From positions 124,001-188,000 of the forward strand of contig NZ_CAAJGK010000118.1 in NCBI RefSeq assembly GCF_900996245.1: 64,000 nt of DNA. Direction: 5' to 3'. The notes under the pieces were generated by a model. The model had not been told where the DNA came from, searched no databases, and saw only the letters and a program-made list of their open reading frames with translations. A program made the position numbers and the translations under genes. This DNA comes from Paraburkholderia sp. BCC1886 (GTDB lineage: Bacteria > Pseudomonadota > Gammaproteobacteria > Burkholderiales > Burkholderiaceae). Shown one piece after another: positions 8,237 to 18,339 of the stretch. Each line of letters begins with the position of its first letter. Positions within the stretch are counted from its first letter, which is position 1.

Positions 8237-9196
8237 TCACCGGACGCCCCGTGGCCGCAGCGTTACCGTGCAGGTCATGCCCATCGCGAGCTTGACGCCG
8301 TCGGGAACCTCATCGAGGTGAATGCGCACTGGCACGCGTTGAGCAAGCCGCACCCACGTGAAGATCGGATTGACATCCGCTAGCAGATCGCCATTGCTGG
8401 TCGGGTTGTCGCGGTCGGCGATTCCGCTTGCCAGACTGTCGACGTGCCCCTGAATATCCTCACCGCCCGACAGCAGCCGCACCACTGCATGGTCGCCGAC
8501 ATGCACCTGCGGCAGCTTCGTTTCTTCAAAATAGCCGTAGACCCAGAACGAATGCGAGTCGATCAGCGCCATACGCGCTGTACCGGCGGTGGCGAAATCG
8601 CCGGGATAAAGGTTCAGGTTGGTGATGAAGCCGTCGGACGGCGCCCGCACTTCGCTGCGCATGAGATTCAGCATGGCCGTTTGCTGCGCCACCACCGTCG
8701 CTTTGACGGCGGCTTCGGCCGCGCTGTAGGCGGCGACGTCCGCGGAATAGTCGGATGCCGACTGTTTGGCGACCGAAGCCGAGTCCAGCCGCGTTTCGTC
8801 TGAAATCACGTCGCCAGCCAGGCTGGCACGGCGCGCCGCCTGGGCACGCTTCATCGCCATGCTGGATTCGCTCGCCGCCATCCGCGCCTTGGCCTGCGCC
8901 ATTTGCGCCTGCGCACGTAGCAGATCGGCCTCGGCCTGCGCAACGGCATAGTGAAAGCGCGCCGGGTCGAGCACGAACAGAATGTCGCCTTTACGCACCA
9001 GCTGGTTGTCCTTGACTCGTACTTCGCTCACCAGGCCCGACACGTCGGTGGCGACCTGCACGACCTGTGCGCGCACACGCCCGTCGCGCGTCCACGGCGA
9101 GAACATATAGTCTAGCCACAGCATGCGTACCAGCAGGACCGCCACGACAAGAAGCGTGAGCGTAAAAGCCGCGCGCAGGATAGATTGCATCTTCAT
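8237..9196 (-). CDS. HlyD family membrane-fusion (periplasmic adaptor) subunit, AaeA-like
   Basis: Periplasmic adaptor of a tripartite exporter, 319 aa. It has one N-terminal membrane anchor (about 8-28) and then YMFSPWTRDGRVRAQVVQVATDV, the biotinyl-lipoyl-like barrel start typical of AaeA/EmrA-type adaptors. An alanine/glutamine-rich helical hairpin runs from about 85 to 170, the second lipoyl half has RAPSDGFITNLNLYPGDF, and the C-terminal beta domain has FWVYGYFEETKLPQVHVGD. It is the last gene of the FUSC-NodT-AaeX-AaeA group and would link the FUSC permease to the outer-membrane channel. The substrate is probably an aromatic or organic acid by analogy with E. coli AaeAB; that part is inference. 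Confidence 0.88.
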   Translation of the reverse strand: MKMQSILRAAFTLTLLVVAVLLVRMLWLDYMFSPWTRDGRVRAQVVQVATDVSGLVSEVRVKDNQLVRKGDILFVLDPARFHYAVAQAEADLLRAQAQMAQAKARMAASESSMAMKRAQAARRASLAGDVISDETRLDSASVAKQSASDYSADVAAYSAAEAAVKATVVAQQTAMLNLMRSEVRAPSDGFITNLNLYPGDFATAGTARMALIDSHSFWVYGYFEETKLPQVHVGDHAVVRLLSGGEDIQGHVDSLASGIADRDNPTSNGDLLADVNPIFTWVRLAQRVPVRIHLDEVPDGVKLAMGMTCTVTLRPRGVR

Positions 9197-9259
9197 CTCG
9201 ATGACCCGGCGTGAACGTGAGCAGTGGGAGGATTCATAAATTCGGACATCCGTCAGGGT

Positions 9260-9460
9260 TCATCGCCACAACAGCAGCGAAGCGCCGCTAAAGAGCGCAG
9301 CGAATAGCGCGACCCGGAACAGGCTCGGGTGCCACGTCAAGCGATAGAAGCCGAGCCTCGCCAACACGAGATCGAGAGCGACAAAGAACAGCACGCAACC
9401 CGCGAGAATCGGCAGGAGCCCTGGCACAAGCAAAGAAAAAAGGTCAATTTCCCCCGGCAT
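9260..9460 (-). CDS. DUF1656 (AaeX-like) small membrane protein
   Basis: Small protein of 66 aa starting MPGEIDLFSLLVPGLLP, with two predicted membrane helices (about 10-30 and 45-64). This is the DUF1656/AaeX family that accompanies FUSC-type efflux permeases. The start at 9460 is supported by AGGAG 7 bases upstream. Its 5' end overlaps the 3' end of the outer-membrane channel gene by 17 bases, which indicates co-translation. Its function in the exporter is not established for the family. Confidence 0.85.
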   Translation of the reverse strand: MPGEIDLFSLLVPGLLPILAGCVLFFVALDLVLARLGFYRLTWHPSLFRVALFAALFSGASLLLWR

Positions 9461-10955
9461 TGGCCACTCCTTCCACTGTGGGATGGGGGGGCGCCGACAC
9501 GTAGCCACCGCCCAGTTCCTTCATCAGGAGCGCCCATGCGTCGAGACGTTTGGCCTGAATCGCCGCGAGGCTTTCTTCCTGCTGCAACTGTTCGTTCTGC
9601 GCCGCCAGCACGTTCAGAAATTCGGTGATGCCGCTGCGATACCCCGTGTCGGCGAGCTTGAACGATTGGCGCGCCGAATCGAGCGTGTTCTCAACCGACG
9701 CCTGCTGCTGTTCGAGCGAGCGCATCGACACCACCTGCGCCGCGACCGCTTGCATCGCGTTCACCACGCTCTGGTTGTACGCGTCAACGGCGGCATCGCG
9801 GGAGGCCACCGCTACGCCGTAATTGCCGCGCCGCCGGCCGCCATCGAAGATCGGCAGCGAAATCGCCGCCCCCACGCCATGGCCCATGCCGTCGTTATTC
9901 AGGAAATTGAAGAAGCCCCCGAACGTTGCTGCCGACCCGAGCGAGGCGGTCGCAAGCAGATTGATGTCGGGGTAGAAATCGGCGTGCGCCGCGTCGATGC
10001 TTTTGTCGGCTTCGAGCACCCGCCAGCGTGCCGCGACCACGTCTGCACGATGGCCGATCAGCTCTGCCGGCAAAGATGCCGGCAAGGTCACCGGCACGCT
10101 CAGCGAAAGGCTGGGGCGGCGCAGCGAATCGCCGTATCCCGGCCCCTTGCCGGCGAGTCCGGCAAGGCTGATGCGCTCGAGGGCGAGTTGCTGCTGCGCC
10201 TGCCGCACCCGCGTCGTACTGATCGCGAGTTGGGTCTGCGCCTGGCTGACTTCGAGTCCGCTGCCAACGCCCGCGCGCCAGCGGCGCGTCGCGATGTCGA
10301 GCGTGTGCTGCTGTTCGATTTGCACGGCCCCGTAGACATCGAGCAGCGAATACTGCAACGACAACTGGACATAGCTGCGCACCACGGCGGTCTGCAATTC
10401 GAGCTCCGCAAAGCGCGCGTCCGCAGCCGCCGCGTGGACATTGTCCAGCGCACCTTCACGAATCGAGCGCGACTTGCCCCACAGATCCAGATCATACGAA
10501 AGGTCCACCTGGGCGCTGTTGCTCCACACCGTAGTGCCACCCGGCGGCGCCGGGCTCGTATAGCGTGCGTATCGCCGGCGCTCGAAGCTGCCGCTCGCGT
10601 CGAGTTGCGGCAACTCGGCCGCGCCGGCGATCTGCGCCTGAAAACGCGCCGCGTCGGTCCGCTCTTCGACGGCGCGCAGGCCTGGATTGCCCTCGGTCGC
10701 GTTCTGCACCAGCGTGTCGAGTTGCGGGTCGTTCCATTGGCGCCACCAGCTCTCCGCCGGCCATTGCGCGTCGGCTTGCGTGGCGCGCAGCGCCGCGCCT
10801 GGATCGAGCGTCGCCGGATCGATCATAGATTCGTGCATGTGAATCCCGCCGCTGGTGATGCAGCCCGAGACCAACAACGTGCCGGCGAGCGCGGCGAATA
10901 GCGAAAGCACCCGGCGGTTGGCGCGCACCGACGACGAGGCACAGGGGGCTTTCAT
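9444..10955 (-). CDS. NodT-family outer-membrane efflux channel lipoprotein
   Basis: TolC-like outer-membrane factor, 503 aa, providing the exit duct of the exporter. The N-terminus carries a lipoprotein-type signal (LFAALAGTLLVSGC, lipobox Cys near residue 33). Two repeated OEP halves follow, rich in Ala/Gln helices (GNPGLRAVEERTDAARFQAQ; ARQSFKLADTGYRSGITEFL). I chose the ATG at 10955 because it overlaps the stop of the FUSC gene as ATGA and starts a proper signal sequence; earlier in-frame starts would run into that gene. The order FUSC, channel, AaeX, adaptor marks a self-contained efflux operon. Confidence 0.92.
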   Translation of the reverse strand: MKAPCASSSVRANRRVLSLFAALAGTLLVSGCITSGGIHMHESMIDPATLDPGAALRATQADAQWPAESWWRQWNDPQLDTLVQNATEGNPGLRAVEERTDAARFQAQIAGAAELPQLDASGSFERRRYARYTSPAPPGGTTVWSNSAQVDLSYDLDLWGKSRSIREGALDNVHAAAADARFAELELQTAVVRSYVQLSLQYSLLDVYGAVQIEQQHTLDIATRRWRAGVGSGLEVSQAQTQLAISTTRVRQAQQQLALERISLAGLAGKGPGYGDSLRRPSLSLSVPVTLPASLPAELIGHRADVVAARWRVLEADKSIDAAHADFYPDINLLATASLGSAATFGGFFNFLNNDGMGHGVGAAISLPIFDGGRRRGNYGVAVASRDAAVDAYNQSVVNAMQAVAAQVVSMRSLEQQQASVENTLDSARQSFKLADTGYRSGITEFLNVLAAQNEQLQQEESLAAIQAKRLDAWALLMKELGGGYVSAPPHPTVEGVANAGGN

Positions 10956-13129
10956 CGCTCCGTCTCCGTCTGTTGCCAAAGCGCCAGGGTCTCGTCACGC
11001 AGCGTCAATTCGGTGAAGTGCAGCAGCGCCCGCATCCGGTAGCGTGTGAGCGTCATTGCATCGACGGCGATATTTTCGCCGAGCGGCAACATGTCCAGCG
11101 CGCGCCGCGTCGCGGCCAGCGCGGCTTCGGCAGCCTGGGGCGTGGCCGCTGCAAATACCTCGGCGAGCGCCGCCAGCCAGGCGTCCTGCGCCGCGGACCA
11201 GCCCGGCGGCAAGGTCGTGCCGAGCTCTTGCGTATCGAGGCGAATCTGGATCATCGAGCGGCCGATCTCCAGCGCGGCGAACGCCCAGCCGATCAGTTGA
11301 TCGCGATTCACGAGTGCATTCACCGGGGCCGAAGCGATCTGCAGGATAAAATCCCGCAGGCTCAGTTCGAACGTGTAAAGCAGGTCGTCGAGGTCAGCCT
11401 CGCGTGCATCGTGCGCAATCAGCGCGCGAATCTGTTTCAGATATTGGGCCGTGATCCAGTCGCCGGCGCGCGGCACCAGAACCGAGAACGCGACGGCGGC
11501 CACCGCGATACCACATAGCAGCGCAAAGCCTGTGTCGAGGTAGGCGCTCGGGTTGTAGACCGTGGGATTGGTAATGCCGACAATGAAACAGAAATAGATG
11601 CTGAAGCCGAGCCCCAGAATTGCCGTCTTCGCGAAGGTGTTCAGATAACTGCCGACCATCACGACGATCGCCATCGATGCAGCCAGCAATTCGAATGTAT
11701 CGATGCGCGGCAGCACGAAGAAGTTGAATGCGAATCCGGCAAGCCAGCCGCCGAGACAGCCTCCGAAAATCTGCCAGCTGGCAACAGCGGGATTGGGCAC
11801 GAGCGCGAACAACGCGCTTGTAATCGCCACCGCGACGATCGCGCTCGCGCCGCCCACCCACCCCGACGCGATCCACGCCGCGCCGACCACCAGTACGGCC
11901 ACGGCCGCTCGCGCGCCGGCGATCGTCGCGGATGTGCGGTTGGCCGTCGCCCGTGTCCGGCCGATACGGCTGATCGCCTGAAGCACGGATTGTGGCCAGG
12001 GCAAACGGCCGACGGTGCGCGCATCCAGGTAGCTTCGGCACATCAGGCGCAAATCGGCGATCGAAAAGAACAGCGCGGCACCCGTGGTTGCCACGAACTG
12101 CCGCTGATGCGGCGAAAGATCCGCCAGGGATTGCAGCAGGCGCCCCAGGTCGGCCGGTAAGTCCCGTTCGAAAGTACCCAGTTCGCGCGACAGGGTCCTG
12201 ACCTGTTCCGACGTGACCAGCCCGGACAGCACCTGCTTGGGCACCAGGGCGAGCAGGCCGTCGATCAGTTCTTGGGCGGCGGCGCGTGCGCGTGGATCGG
12301 CTTCGGCCGCGACTTTAACCTTCAACTGATGCAACGCGTGTATCCACGTAACGGTGTCGAGAAAACTCCGGTCGAGGTCGAGATAGACATGGTTGTGCAG
12401 ACGGATCGACGGGTCCTCGAACACCGCCCCGCTGCGCAGACTTTCCACGCCGACGCGCTCGCGAATCAGCATGAGAAAGGTGTCGAACCCGGCGACACTC
12501 GTCGCGCCGTCGAGCATCGTGTGCATCGCGTTCAGTAGATCGGTCATATTCTTACGGCTCGACGCATACAGTTCGGGCACCACCGAGCGCGGGAACACCA
12601 CCGCGCTGATCACGCATGCACATGCCACGCCGATCACGACCTCGCTGACCGTGAACACAACATTGTCGTAGACACCGTAGGGATTGGCCCAGACCGGCAT
12701 CGCCGTGATTGCCGTGCCGTAGCCGGTCAGCACGAAACCATACGACTGGAAATTTCTGTAGTACGCCGCGCCGAACACACACGCACCGATCCAGACCGCC
12801 AGCGCGAAGAGAAATAGCAGCGGCTGTTGAGGAAAAAACGCGACGAGCAATAGCCCGGCGATGCTGCCGCACACCATGCCCAACCCACGATAGAAGCCTC
12901 GCGCAATCACCATGCCGCTCTGCTGATGCATCATTACGATGACGCACGAAACCATCGCAGTGCCCGGTGTACGCAGTTCGAGGCGCATGCACAGGCCCAT
13001 CGCGAGCGTCACGGCAATCGCCACCTTCGCGATATGGCGAAAGCGCGGGCCGTCGTCTGTCCAGTAGGTCCTGATCTCCTCCCGCCATCGAGGCAGGGCG
13101 GCGTTGCTGGCATCCGCTTGCGGGGTCAT
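10952..13129 (-). CDS. FUSC family (AaeB-like) inner-membrane efflux permease
   Basis: Aromatic-acid exporter-type inner-membrane protein of 725 aa. It has the duplicated FUSC layout: a first cluster of membrane helices (about 35-165, starting IAKVAIAVTLAMGLCMRLELRTPGTAMVSC), a long soluble region (about 170-370), a second membrane cluster (about 390-540, TSATIAGARAAVAVLVVGAAW), and a C-terminal cytosolic domain. The start at 13129 is preceded by GATGAGAA, a modest ribosome site, and gives a normal N-terminus (MTPQADASNAALPRWREEI). Upstream in-frame codons to 13357 are Arg/Ser-rich and unlikely to be coding. It is the first gene of the four-gene efflux operon. Confidence 0.9.
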   Translation of the reverse strand: MTPQADASNAALPRWREEIRTYWTDDGPRFRHIAKVAIAVTLAMGLCMRLELRTPGTAMVSCVIVMMHQQSGMVIARGFYRGLGMVCGSIAGLLLVAFFPQQPLLFLFALAVWIGACVFGAAYYRNFQSYGFVLTGYGTAITAMPVWANPYGVYDNVVFTVSEVVIGVACACVISAVVFPRSVVPELYASSRKNMTDLLNAMHTMLDGATSVAGFDTFLMLIRERVGVESLRSGAVFEDPSIRLHNHVYLDLDRSFLDTVTWIHALHQLKVKVAAEADPRARAAAQELIDGLLALVPKQVLSGLVTSEQVRTLSRELGTFERDLPADLGRLLQSLADLSPHQRQFVATTGAALFFSIADLRLMCRSYLDARTVGRLPWPQSVLQAISRIGRTRATANRTSATIAGARAAVAVLVVGAAWIASGWVGGASAIVAVAITSALFALVPNPAVASWQIFGGCLGGWLAGFAFNFFVLPRIDTFELLAASMAIVVMVGSYLNTFAKTAILGLGFSIYFCFIVGITNPTVYNPSAYLDTGFALLCGIAVAAVAFSVLVPRAGDWITAQYLKQIRALIAHDAREADLDDLLYTFELSLRDFILQIASAPVNALVNRDQLIGWAFAALEIGRSMIQIRLDTQELGTTLPPGWSAAQDAWLAALAEVFAAATPQAAEAALAATRRALDMLPLGENIAVDAMTLTRYRMRALLHFTELTLRDETLALWQQTETER

Positions 13130-13357
13130 AGGGTTCTCATCGGTCGCTCGACATGCACTCGTGATGCGGACGCGCAGGCTAGCCAGCCTCGCGATTACCG
13201 CGCTATTTACTATGTGCAGTTTGCGTTGGACAGAATGGCCGGCTTTGCGGATTCGCACGTTTTTTGCGCATGCGCTGGGTGATGGATGTTGTTCGGGCGC
13301 ACCCTGCGAATGTCGTTCCGGCGGGCGCCCCGACCTGCCGCAGCAGTCCTCGCACAA

Positions 13358-15079
13358 TTAGCGCAAGTTGGTCCGCGCCAGTTCGACGATCTCGTCACCG
13401 CGTCCGTTGAGAATCGCGCGCAGCATATAGAGGCTGAAACCCTTGGCCTGGGCCAGTGCGACAGACGGCGGCATCGCCAGTTCGTGTCTCGAAGTGACAA
13501 CGTCCACTAGCGCCGGGCCAGGATGGTCGAACGCCTGCTTCAGCGCGGCCGCCACATCTTCCGATTCCTCGACACGGATGCTGAAAATGCCCGCGCCCTG
13601 CGCAATCGCCGCAAAATCCGTTTTGGCGAGATCGACGTTGGTGTCGAGGTAGCCGCCCGCCTTCAGTTCCATTGAGACGAAACCAAGCAGGCTGTTGTTG
13701 AACACCACCACCTTGATAGGCAAAGCGAGTTGCCGCGCGGTGAGCAGATCGCCGAGCAGCATCGACAGACCACCGTCGCCCGATAACGACACGACCTGCC
13801 GCTGCGGATTCGCGCCCTGTGCGCCGAGCGCCTGCGGCATCGCATTAGCCATCGATCCGTGGTTGAACGAGCCGTGCAACTGGCGCTTGCCGTTCATTGT
13901 CAGGTAGCGGGCAGACCAGATGGTCGGCGTGCCGACATCCGCGGTGAAAATCGCGTCGTCACTCGCGGCTTCGTCGATCATCTTCGCCAGATACTGCGGG
14001 TGTATCGGGCGGCCGGGGCCGGCCGGCGTCGCGAGATCGTCGAGGCCTTTGCGCGCAGACGCATAGTGCTTGCGCGCGTTGTCGATAAAGCCGCGATCGG
14101 TCTTCCTTTGCAGCCGGGGCAGTGTCGCCGCGACGGTCTCCTTCACCGTGCCGACCAGACCAAGCGCGAGCGGCGCGCGATGACCGAGTTGCGAGCCCTT
14201 CCAGTCGACCTGAATGATCTTCGCAGCGGCCGGGTAGAACGGACGGTACGGAAAGTCGCAGCCCAAGAGCAGCAATGTGTCACACGACATCATCGCGTGA
14301 TAGCCCGAGCTGAAGCCGATCAATCCGGTCATGCCGACGTCATAGGGATTGTCGTACTCGATGAACTGTTTGCCGCGCATGGCGTGTACGATCGGCGCGC
14401 CGAGCGTGTCGGCGAGCGCCACTACTTCGTCGTGCGCCCCCTGCACACCGCTGCCGCACATGATCGTGACCGCATCGGACTCGTTGAGCATCACCGCGAG
14501 GCGATCCAGGTCGACTTCGGCGGGCAGGATTCTGGGCGGCGCGCTTTCGGTCCATGAGGGCGCCTCGGCCGGCCCTTCGCTCAAAGCCACATCGCCCGGC
14601 AACACGATCACTGCCACGCCGCGCTCCTCCACCGCGGTGCGCATCGCGCGCGCCAGCACACGTGGGAATTGCGCGGCGGACGACACGACCTCGACATAAT
14701 GGCTGCACTCCTTGAATAGCTCCTGGGGATGCGTCTCCTGAAAGTAGCCGAGGCCGATCTCCGTCGACGGAATGTGCGCCGCGATCGCGAGCACCGGCTG
14801 CTGATTGCGATGGCAGTCGAACAGACCGTTGATCAGATGCAGGTTGCCAGGCCCGCAACTGCCCGCGCACACTGCGAGCCGGCCGCTCGAAGCGGCGTCC
14901 GCGCCAGCCGCGAACGCGGCCGCTTCCTCGTGGCGGGTGTGCATCCAGCGGATCGAACCATGCTCGCCGAGGCTGTAGGCGAGTCCGTTCAGACTGTCGC
15001 CCGTCACTCCCCAGATTCGTTCAACACCCGCTGCGGCGAGTGTGCCGGCGAGGTAGGCGGCAATGGTATTGCTGGCCAT
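13358..15079 (-). CDS. poxB: Ubiquinone-dependent pyruvate dehydrogenase (pyruvate oxidase)
   Basis: ThDP- and FAD-dependent peripheral membrane enzyme that decarboxylates pyruvate to acetate and CO2 and passes electrons to ubiquinone. The protein is 573 aa, the length of E. coli PoxB, and near-identical to it over WGVTGDSLNGL, CAGSCGPGNLHLINGLFDCH, and FQETHPQELFKECSHY. The ThDP-binding part is at about 405-480 (LSGDGGLSMLLGDLLTARQ...NNSLLGFVSMELKAGG). The C-terminal residues past 540 correspond to the lipid-binding tail of PoxB. AAGGAG precedes the ATG at 15079. It is monocistronic, with its own 242-base upstream region that carries a small inverted repeat. Confidence 0.95.
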   Translation of the reverse strand: MASNTIAAYLAGTLAAAGVERIWGVTGDSLNGLAYSLGEHGSIRWMHTRHEEAAAFAAGADAASSGRLAVCAGSCGPGNLHLINGLFDCHRNQQPVLAIAAHIPSTEIGLGYFQETHPQELFKECSHYVEVVSSAAQFPRVLARAMRTAVEERGVAVIVLPGDVALSEGPAEAPSWTESAPPRILPAEVDLDRLAVMLNESDAVTIMCGSGVQGAHDEVVALADTLGAPIVHAMRGKQFIEYDNPYDVGMTGLIGFSSGYHAMMSCDTLLLLGCDFPYRPFYPAAAKIIQVDWKGSQLGHRAPLALGLVGTVKETVAATLPRLQRKTDRGFIDNARKHYASARKGLDDLATPAGPGRPIHPQYLAKMIDEAASDDAIFTADVGTPTIWSARYLTMNGKRQLHGSFNHGSMANAMPQALGAQGANPQRQVVSLSGDGGLSMLLGDLLTARQLALPIKVVVFNNSLLGFVSMELKAGGYLDTNVDLAKTDFAAIAQGAGIFSIRVEESEDVAAALKQAFDHPGPALVDVVTSRHELAMPPSVALAQAKGFSLYMLRAILNGRGDEIVELARTNLR

Positions 15080-15196
15080 GCTTGACTCCTTGTCAGGGTG
15101 AATGAAGATCGATCGGGCGCAGAAGAATCGGAACCGCGTACTTGAATACGGGAAAAGACCGTCGCGGGCGCGCGTCGCGGCATTGTTCTGCCAACC

Positions 15197-15213
15197 CTCT
15201 CAAGCTAAGAGAG
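15197..15213. promoter_or_regulatory. Inverted repeat CTCTC-N7-GAGAG upstream of poxB
   Basis: Short perfect 5-base inverted repeat 118 bases before the poxB start. It could be an operator, but arms of this length also arise by chance. Confidence 0.25.
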
Positions 15214-15321
15214 TGGCGGCGAAATGTCCTGAATTACATCTGAAAACAACTTAATGAAGCTGGATCGGCCGGATCTGATCGACGACGAGGCGCAACAGAG
15301 AATGTTGCGCGAAGAGGGCGC

Positions 15322-18300
15322 CTAGCTGCGCGCCTTGAGTTTGCGTGACCGCTGGCTGACGGGCGGGCAGGCCGATTCTGCGGCCTCCGATGCGCATGGC
15401 GACTCAGCGGGCCAGTCCTGTCCGCTGGCCGCCCTGGCGATGCGCAGCAACTGCACGGCGCCCCGATAGTCGTCCCATTCGATGCCCTCGGTCATTCTCG
15501 CGCAGACCGACTGCAGAAGCTGGGCGGCCTCCGCGCTTCGGCCTTGCCCATGCCAGAGCGCTCCCAGGCTGGTCGCCGCGTGCAGCTGAAACGAACGACA
15601 TCCCTGTGCCATCGACTCCTCCAGCGCGGCCATCAGACAGGCTTCCGCATCTCGCACTGCCGTGTCGGACGCCAGTGCAGCGGGCGGCCCCATCACCAGC
15701 AACTCCCCATGAATGCGTCTAAGTTCCGCGGCATACCAGTAGTCGCCGGTTTCGTCACACTGCACCAGCGCGCCCCTGACCGTCGCGATGCCCTCTTCCC
15801 GCCAACCCGCGCGGCCGAGCGCCAGGCTGTACTGTCCTATCAGCATGGCGCGCGGTGCGCCGAATTCGAGCGCCTCCAGTTCGTTCAGCGCCGCGCGGAA
15901 AGCTTTTAGCCGCCCGGCTCCGGTGTCATGCATCGAGAAGAGGTATTCATCGAAGCAGCGGCAGCACGCGAGCGATACGCTCAAGCCCGCGCGCTCGGAT
16001 ACCTCACGCAGCAATTCGATTGCCTGGGCCGCGCGCTCCCGCTTGCCCGATAACAGCGTCAACGGCACTAAGGCCTCGACCAGCACATAACATGTCACGA
16101 TGGCCTGTTGCTGATCGCATGCAGCGACGACAGCATCTTCCGCGAGCCTGAGCGCCTGATCGCGCCACCCCTGCAGCCAGAGCACCCGCGCAAGGGTTGC
16201 GGTGCCGACGATGCGCTGATCGACCGATTGTCCGAGCGGCAGGCCGTGCTGCAGGTCGTCGCCGTGATGCAACAACTGTTCAAGCGAGGCCCGCGCCTGC
16301 TGCTGATCGCCGGTGTAATGCGATGCGATGCCCAGCAACCTGTAACCGAGGATCGTCCCGCTCGTGTCACCCACCTCCGAGGCAAGCAACGCAAAACGGC
16401 GCGCGAACGCAAGCGCGGTGCGCGCCGCGCCGGACGATTGACTCGCGTTCCACATGCCCCACAACGCACGCGCTTCGAACACATGGTCGCCCAGCGCGAT
16501 GGCCGAGGCCAGCGTCTCGGACCAGATACCGTGCGTTTCCCTATTCGGTCCGTTCACATAGACGAGCGCCGCCGCGAGCGCCGCCTGCAATTGCATCCGC
16601 ACGCGCAGATGACGAGTAGAACGCGAGCCATGGTGCGTCGCGGCCACACCGTCAAGCGCCCGTCGCGCCCAGGTACAGCACTCGTCGACGAGCGAAAGCT
16701 CGTACAGCAGAAAAACGAACCTGACGGCAAGCGTTTCGCCGAGCGCGTCGTCCCCCCTCGATGACAAGGCCCAACCGAGCGCCGCGCGCAGGTCGTCGAG
16801 CAGCGCACGCATCCAATATTGCCAACCGTCCGCGGGTGCACTCGAAGGGTCCGCACGTGGTGGCGCAGCGCGCTCCAGCAAACTCAGAAAATAGCGTGCG
16901 TGGTGCAGCGTGACGAAGCGTCGCTCGCCGTTGTCGTCGAGTTTCTGCATTGCATAGGCGCGCGTGGTTTCCAGCAGACGATAACTCGCGCTGCCGCGCT
17001 CCATGCGTGTCACCACCAGCGACTTTTCCACGAGGCCGGACACGGCCGCGACCACGTCGAGTTCCCGCAACGCGCCGTCGCTGGCGACAGCGATCGCCGC
17101 TTCCAACGTAAAGCTGCTCACGAAAATGCCGAGCCGGCGCAGCGTCGCGCGCTCGGCTTCGTCGAGTAGCGCGTGGCTCCAGTCGAGCGTCGCTTTCAAC
17201 GTTTGATGACGCGGCAATGCGGTTCGGTTGCCGCCTGTCAGCGTGTTGAAGCGATCATCGAGATGCCCGGCAAGCGTTTCGATGCCGAGGATCGCCGCGC
17301 GCGCCGCCGCAAGTTCGATTGCCAGTGGTATGCCGTCGAGTCGTCCGCATACCATGCCGGTCAGATGAATGCTTTTTTCGTCGGACGAAAAGCGCGCATC
17401 GATCGCGCGGGCGCGAGAAATGAACAACTCGACGGCGCTGCATTGCAGAACGTCTTGGCTCTGATCGTTCCGACTGGGCACCTGCAGCGAGGCCACCCGG
17501 TACAGGTGTTCGTTCATGATGCGCAACGGCTCGCGGCTGGTGGCGAGCACAAAGATCGCCGGACCGACACCGAGCAAGGTCTCCGCCAGTTCGGCGGCAG
17601 GGCCGAGTACATGCTCGCAGTTATCGAGCACGAACAGCACGCGCCGCTGGTTGAGTTCCTTGCCAAGGCGCGCGACCGTGAGCGGACCGATCCCCGGATT
17701 CACGCTGACGCTGGCCGCAAATGCCGCGAGGACGCTGTCAGTGTCCGAAGTGGTCGCAAGAGACACCAGAAAGACGCCATCGGGAAAGCGTGCTAACAGG
17801 CCACGCGCGACCTCCACAGCGAGACGCGTTTTGCCGATACCACCGGACCCGACCAGCGTGACCTGACGCGATGCGGCGAGCGCCAGCGAGATATCGTCGA
17901 TGGCTTTGTCGCGCCCGATTAGCGGGGAGAAGTGGATCGGCAGATTGTTCGGGACAGTGCGACTCTGCAAGGCATCGCCGAGCCGCTCGAACCCGCTGAG
18001 CTCTGCAGCAACGCCTTCGGTGTCCATGGTGCCGGCCGCATCGCCAGCGGCGACGCTCCGTACCAACCGATAGCCGCGTCCAGAAACCGTTTGTATCAAC
18101 CCACGGCTTTCGCCCAACATCTTTCGCAATGCGGACATATGCACTTGCAGACTGTTCTCTTCGACGATCGCATGCGGCCATACCTGCTTGAGCATCTCGT
18201 TCTTCGACACCAGTGCGCCGTTCGCGGCGATCAGCACGGCGAGCACGTCGAAGGCGCGACTGCCGAGCCGTACAGGTTCACCGTCAAGGAATACTTCCCG

Positions 18301-18339
18301 ACGGTCGATGTCCACCTGAAGCGGGCCGATGCAAATCAT
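15322..18339 (-). CDS. Winged-helix / NB-ARC-like ATPase / TPR transcriptional regulator
   Basis: Large one-protein regulator of 1005 aa. Residues 1-95 form an OmpR/PhoB-type winged helix (RLGSRAFDVLAVLIAANGAL, VEENSLQVHMSALRKMLGE, SGRGYRLV). A P-loop STAND/NB-ARC-type ATPase follows with Walker A GSGGIGKT at 164-171, Walker B FVLDNCEHV, and the LATSREPL and GIPLAIELAAAR motifs. The remaining half (about 530-970) is helical and TPR-like. No receiver domain precedes the wHTH, so ligand-driven oligomerisation rather than phosphorylation probably controls it. It is divergent from the TetR gene. A shorter paralogue lies at 27300-29126. Its target is unknown. Confidence 0.85.
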   Translation of the reverse strand: MICIGPLQVDIDRREVFLDGEPVRLGSRAFDVLAVLIAANGALVSKNEMLKQVWPHAIVEENSLQVHMSALRKMLGESRGLIQTVSGRGYRLVRSVAAGDAAGTMDTEGVAAELSGFERLGDALQSRTVPNNLPIHFSPLIGRDKAIDDISLALAASRQVTLVGSGGIGKTRLAVEVARGLLARFPDGVFLVSLATTSDTDSVLAAFAASVSVNPGIGPLTVARLGKELNQRRVLFVLDNCEHVLGPAAELAETLLGVGPAIFVLATSREPLRIMNEHLYRVASLQVPSRNDQSQDVLQCSAVELFISRARAIDARFSSDEKSIHLTGMVCGRLDGIPLAIELAAARAAILGIETLAGHLDDRFNTLTGGNRTALPRHQTLKATLDWSHALLDEAERATLRRLGIFVSSFTLEAAIAVASDGALRELDVVAAVSGLVEKSLVVTRMERGSASYRLLETTRAYAMQKLDDNGERRFVTLHHARYFLSLLERAAPPRADPSSAPADGWQYWMRALLDDLRAALGWALSSRGDDALGETLAVRFVFLLYELSLVDECCTWARRALDGVAATHHGSRSTRHLRVRMQLQAALAAALVYVNGPNRETHGIWSETLASAIALGDHVFEARALWGMWNASQSSGAARTALAFARRFALLASEVGDTSGTILGYRLLGIASHYTGDQQQARASLEQLLHHGDDLQHGLPLGQSVDQRIVGTATLARVLWLQGWRDQALRLAEDAVVAACDQQQAIVTCYVLVEALVPLTLLSGKRERAAQAIELLREVSERAGLSVSLACCRCFDEYLFSMHDTGAGRLKAFRAALNELEALEFGAPRAMLIGQYSLALGRAGWREEGIATVRGALVQCDETGDYWYAAELRRIHGELLVMGPPAALASDTAVRDAEACLMAALEESMAQGCRSFQLHAATSLGALWHGQGRSAEAAQLLQSVCARMTEGIEWDDYRGAVQLLRIARAASGQDWPAESPCASEAAESACPPVSQRSRKLKARS

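Noticed and set aside
9483..10901. 472-codon plus-strand frame opposite the NodT-like channel gene
   Set aside because: Arg/His-rich translation without family marks, fully antisense to a well-supported outer-membrane factor gene.
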